Below, one piece after another: positions 63,346 through 64,000 of a DNA stretch of 64,000 bases; position 1 is the stretch's first letter; each line of letters begins with the position of its first letter. Origin of the DNA: Onchocerca volvulus. Taxonomy: Eukaryota; Nematoda; Chromadorea; Rhabditida; Onchocercidae. The stretch spans positions 17,878,581-17,942,580 of the forward strand of contig HG738137.1 of the NCBI GenBank assembly GCA_000499405.2, read 5' to 3'. A program made the position numbers and the translations under genes. The notes under the pieces are model-generated. The model was not told where the DNA came from and did not search any database. It saw only the letters and a program-made list of their open reading frames with translations.

Positions 63346-64000
63346 TATATGCATGTGCATACTTGTGTATGCTTATGTGTAAATGAATGTATGTAAATGG
63401 TTTGGATGGTTTTGGACATTTTGGAATGTTTTTTTAAATAAGTTTGGTGTGCTGTTATGATAATGTATTTCTGAAGCATTTTTTGTTATGAAATGTTGTG
63501 TAACACAAGATATTAACAATAAATGTTAGAATGGTTGGTTGAATATTATGAAAAGATTATTACCCATTTAATAAAATGATAATATATCATATTTTGCAAA
63601 TTATGAAAAAAAAGTGCGTTAGTCCATATTGCTAATATTTTTATTATAGTTTATTAATATTATTACTACTATTAATTCTTATTATTATTTTGTAATATTG
63701 CCATCATTAATTTGTTATCATTATTAAGATATTAACATTTGTTTACTTCATTTTCGAATGAAAAAAGCGAAAGGTGGAGTTCAGTACAGGGGTTTAAACC
63801 TTTTCCACGTTTATAAGATGGTGTAGGAAATACAAAACGACAACCTGCCCTCCTATTAAAGCGGAATCTCTCTCTCTCTCTTTCTCTCTCTCTCTGTCTC
63901 ATAAATTTACTGGTTTTATACCTTTTTCCATTTTTTTAGTCGTTTAACGGAGTGTTGCCATCATTACTGGTTTAACATATATTGTTCTTCATTCGAAATT
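63346..64000. repeat. Terminal simple-sequence region, (CT)n tract
   Basis: A (CT)n tract at about 63867-63900 and ATT/TAT-rich repeats at 63640-63730. A possible eIF4E polyadenylation signal (AATAAA) lies at about 63519. No gene recognised. Confidence 0.7.

Noticed and set aside
63189..63479. Minus-strand His-Thr repeat frame
   Set aside because: Reading of the (GT)n microsatellite.

Overview
The window is nuclear DNA of a nematode, most likely a filarial or other spirurid worm. The genes are split by many short AT-rich introns with worm-type TTTCAG acceptors. Several start codons sit a few bases after an acceptor, as expected for spliced-leader trans-splicing. The base composition is strongly AT-rich with long poly-T runs, and the proteins are clearly worm orthologues. 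The species call is inference; no barcode gene is present. All exon models were built by hand from reading frame, GT/GC-AG junctions and phase, and all but one close in frame from ATG to stop.

Layout. 1-5.8 kb: no convincing gene, a degenerate three-copy repeat and a GC-richer block. 5.8-9.2 kb (+): a BED-finger-like protein. 9.2-12.3 kb: mostly empty, one weak small gene. 12.3-15.0 kb (-): a complete 8-oxoguanine DNA glycosylase (OGG1), head to head with an unrecognised gene at 16.1-18.5 kb (+) across a G-rich promoter. 19.9-22.5 kb (+): an HMG-box plus two-zinc-finger protein. 25.4-32.5 kb (+): scavenger decapping enzyme DCPS, RNA polymerase III subunit POLR3K and a CLCC1-like membrane protein, closely spaced on one strand. 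35.6-39.0 kb (+): ER chaperone BiP, with a promoter array of unfolded-protein-response elements about 0.7-0.8 kb upstream. 41.8-44.7 kb (-): proteasome subunit alpha-1/PSMA1 (pas-6). 45.8-46.6 kb (-): V-ATPase V0 subunit e, divergent from RNASEK (47.2-48.3 kb, +), itself a V-ATPase-associated protein. 50.9-53.9 kb (+): a tau-tubulin-kinase-like kinase. 54.7-58.9 kb (-): a FLYWCH-like gene with an unresolved 3' half. 61.1-62.9 kb (+): eIF4E. The last kilobase holds simple repeats.

Most genes are housekeeping: DNA repair, mRNA cap turnover and translation, Pol III transcription, protein folding and degradation, and vacuolar acidification. No CRISPR array, prophage, intact transposon, rRNA or tRNA was recognised. 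The best leads are an OGG1 gene in a nematode when C. elegans is reported to lack one; the duplicated UPR-element array before BiP; the head-to-head pair of V0 subunit e and RNASEK with a phased 32-bp triple repeat carrying nuclear-receptor half-sites; the HMG/zinc-finger fusion; and two degraded exon echoes inside kinase introns.
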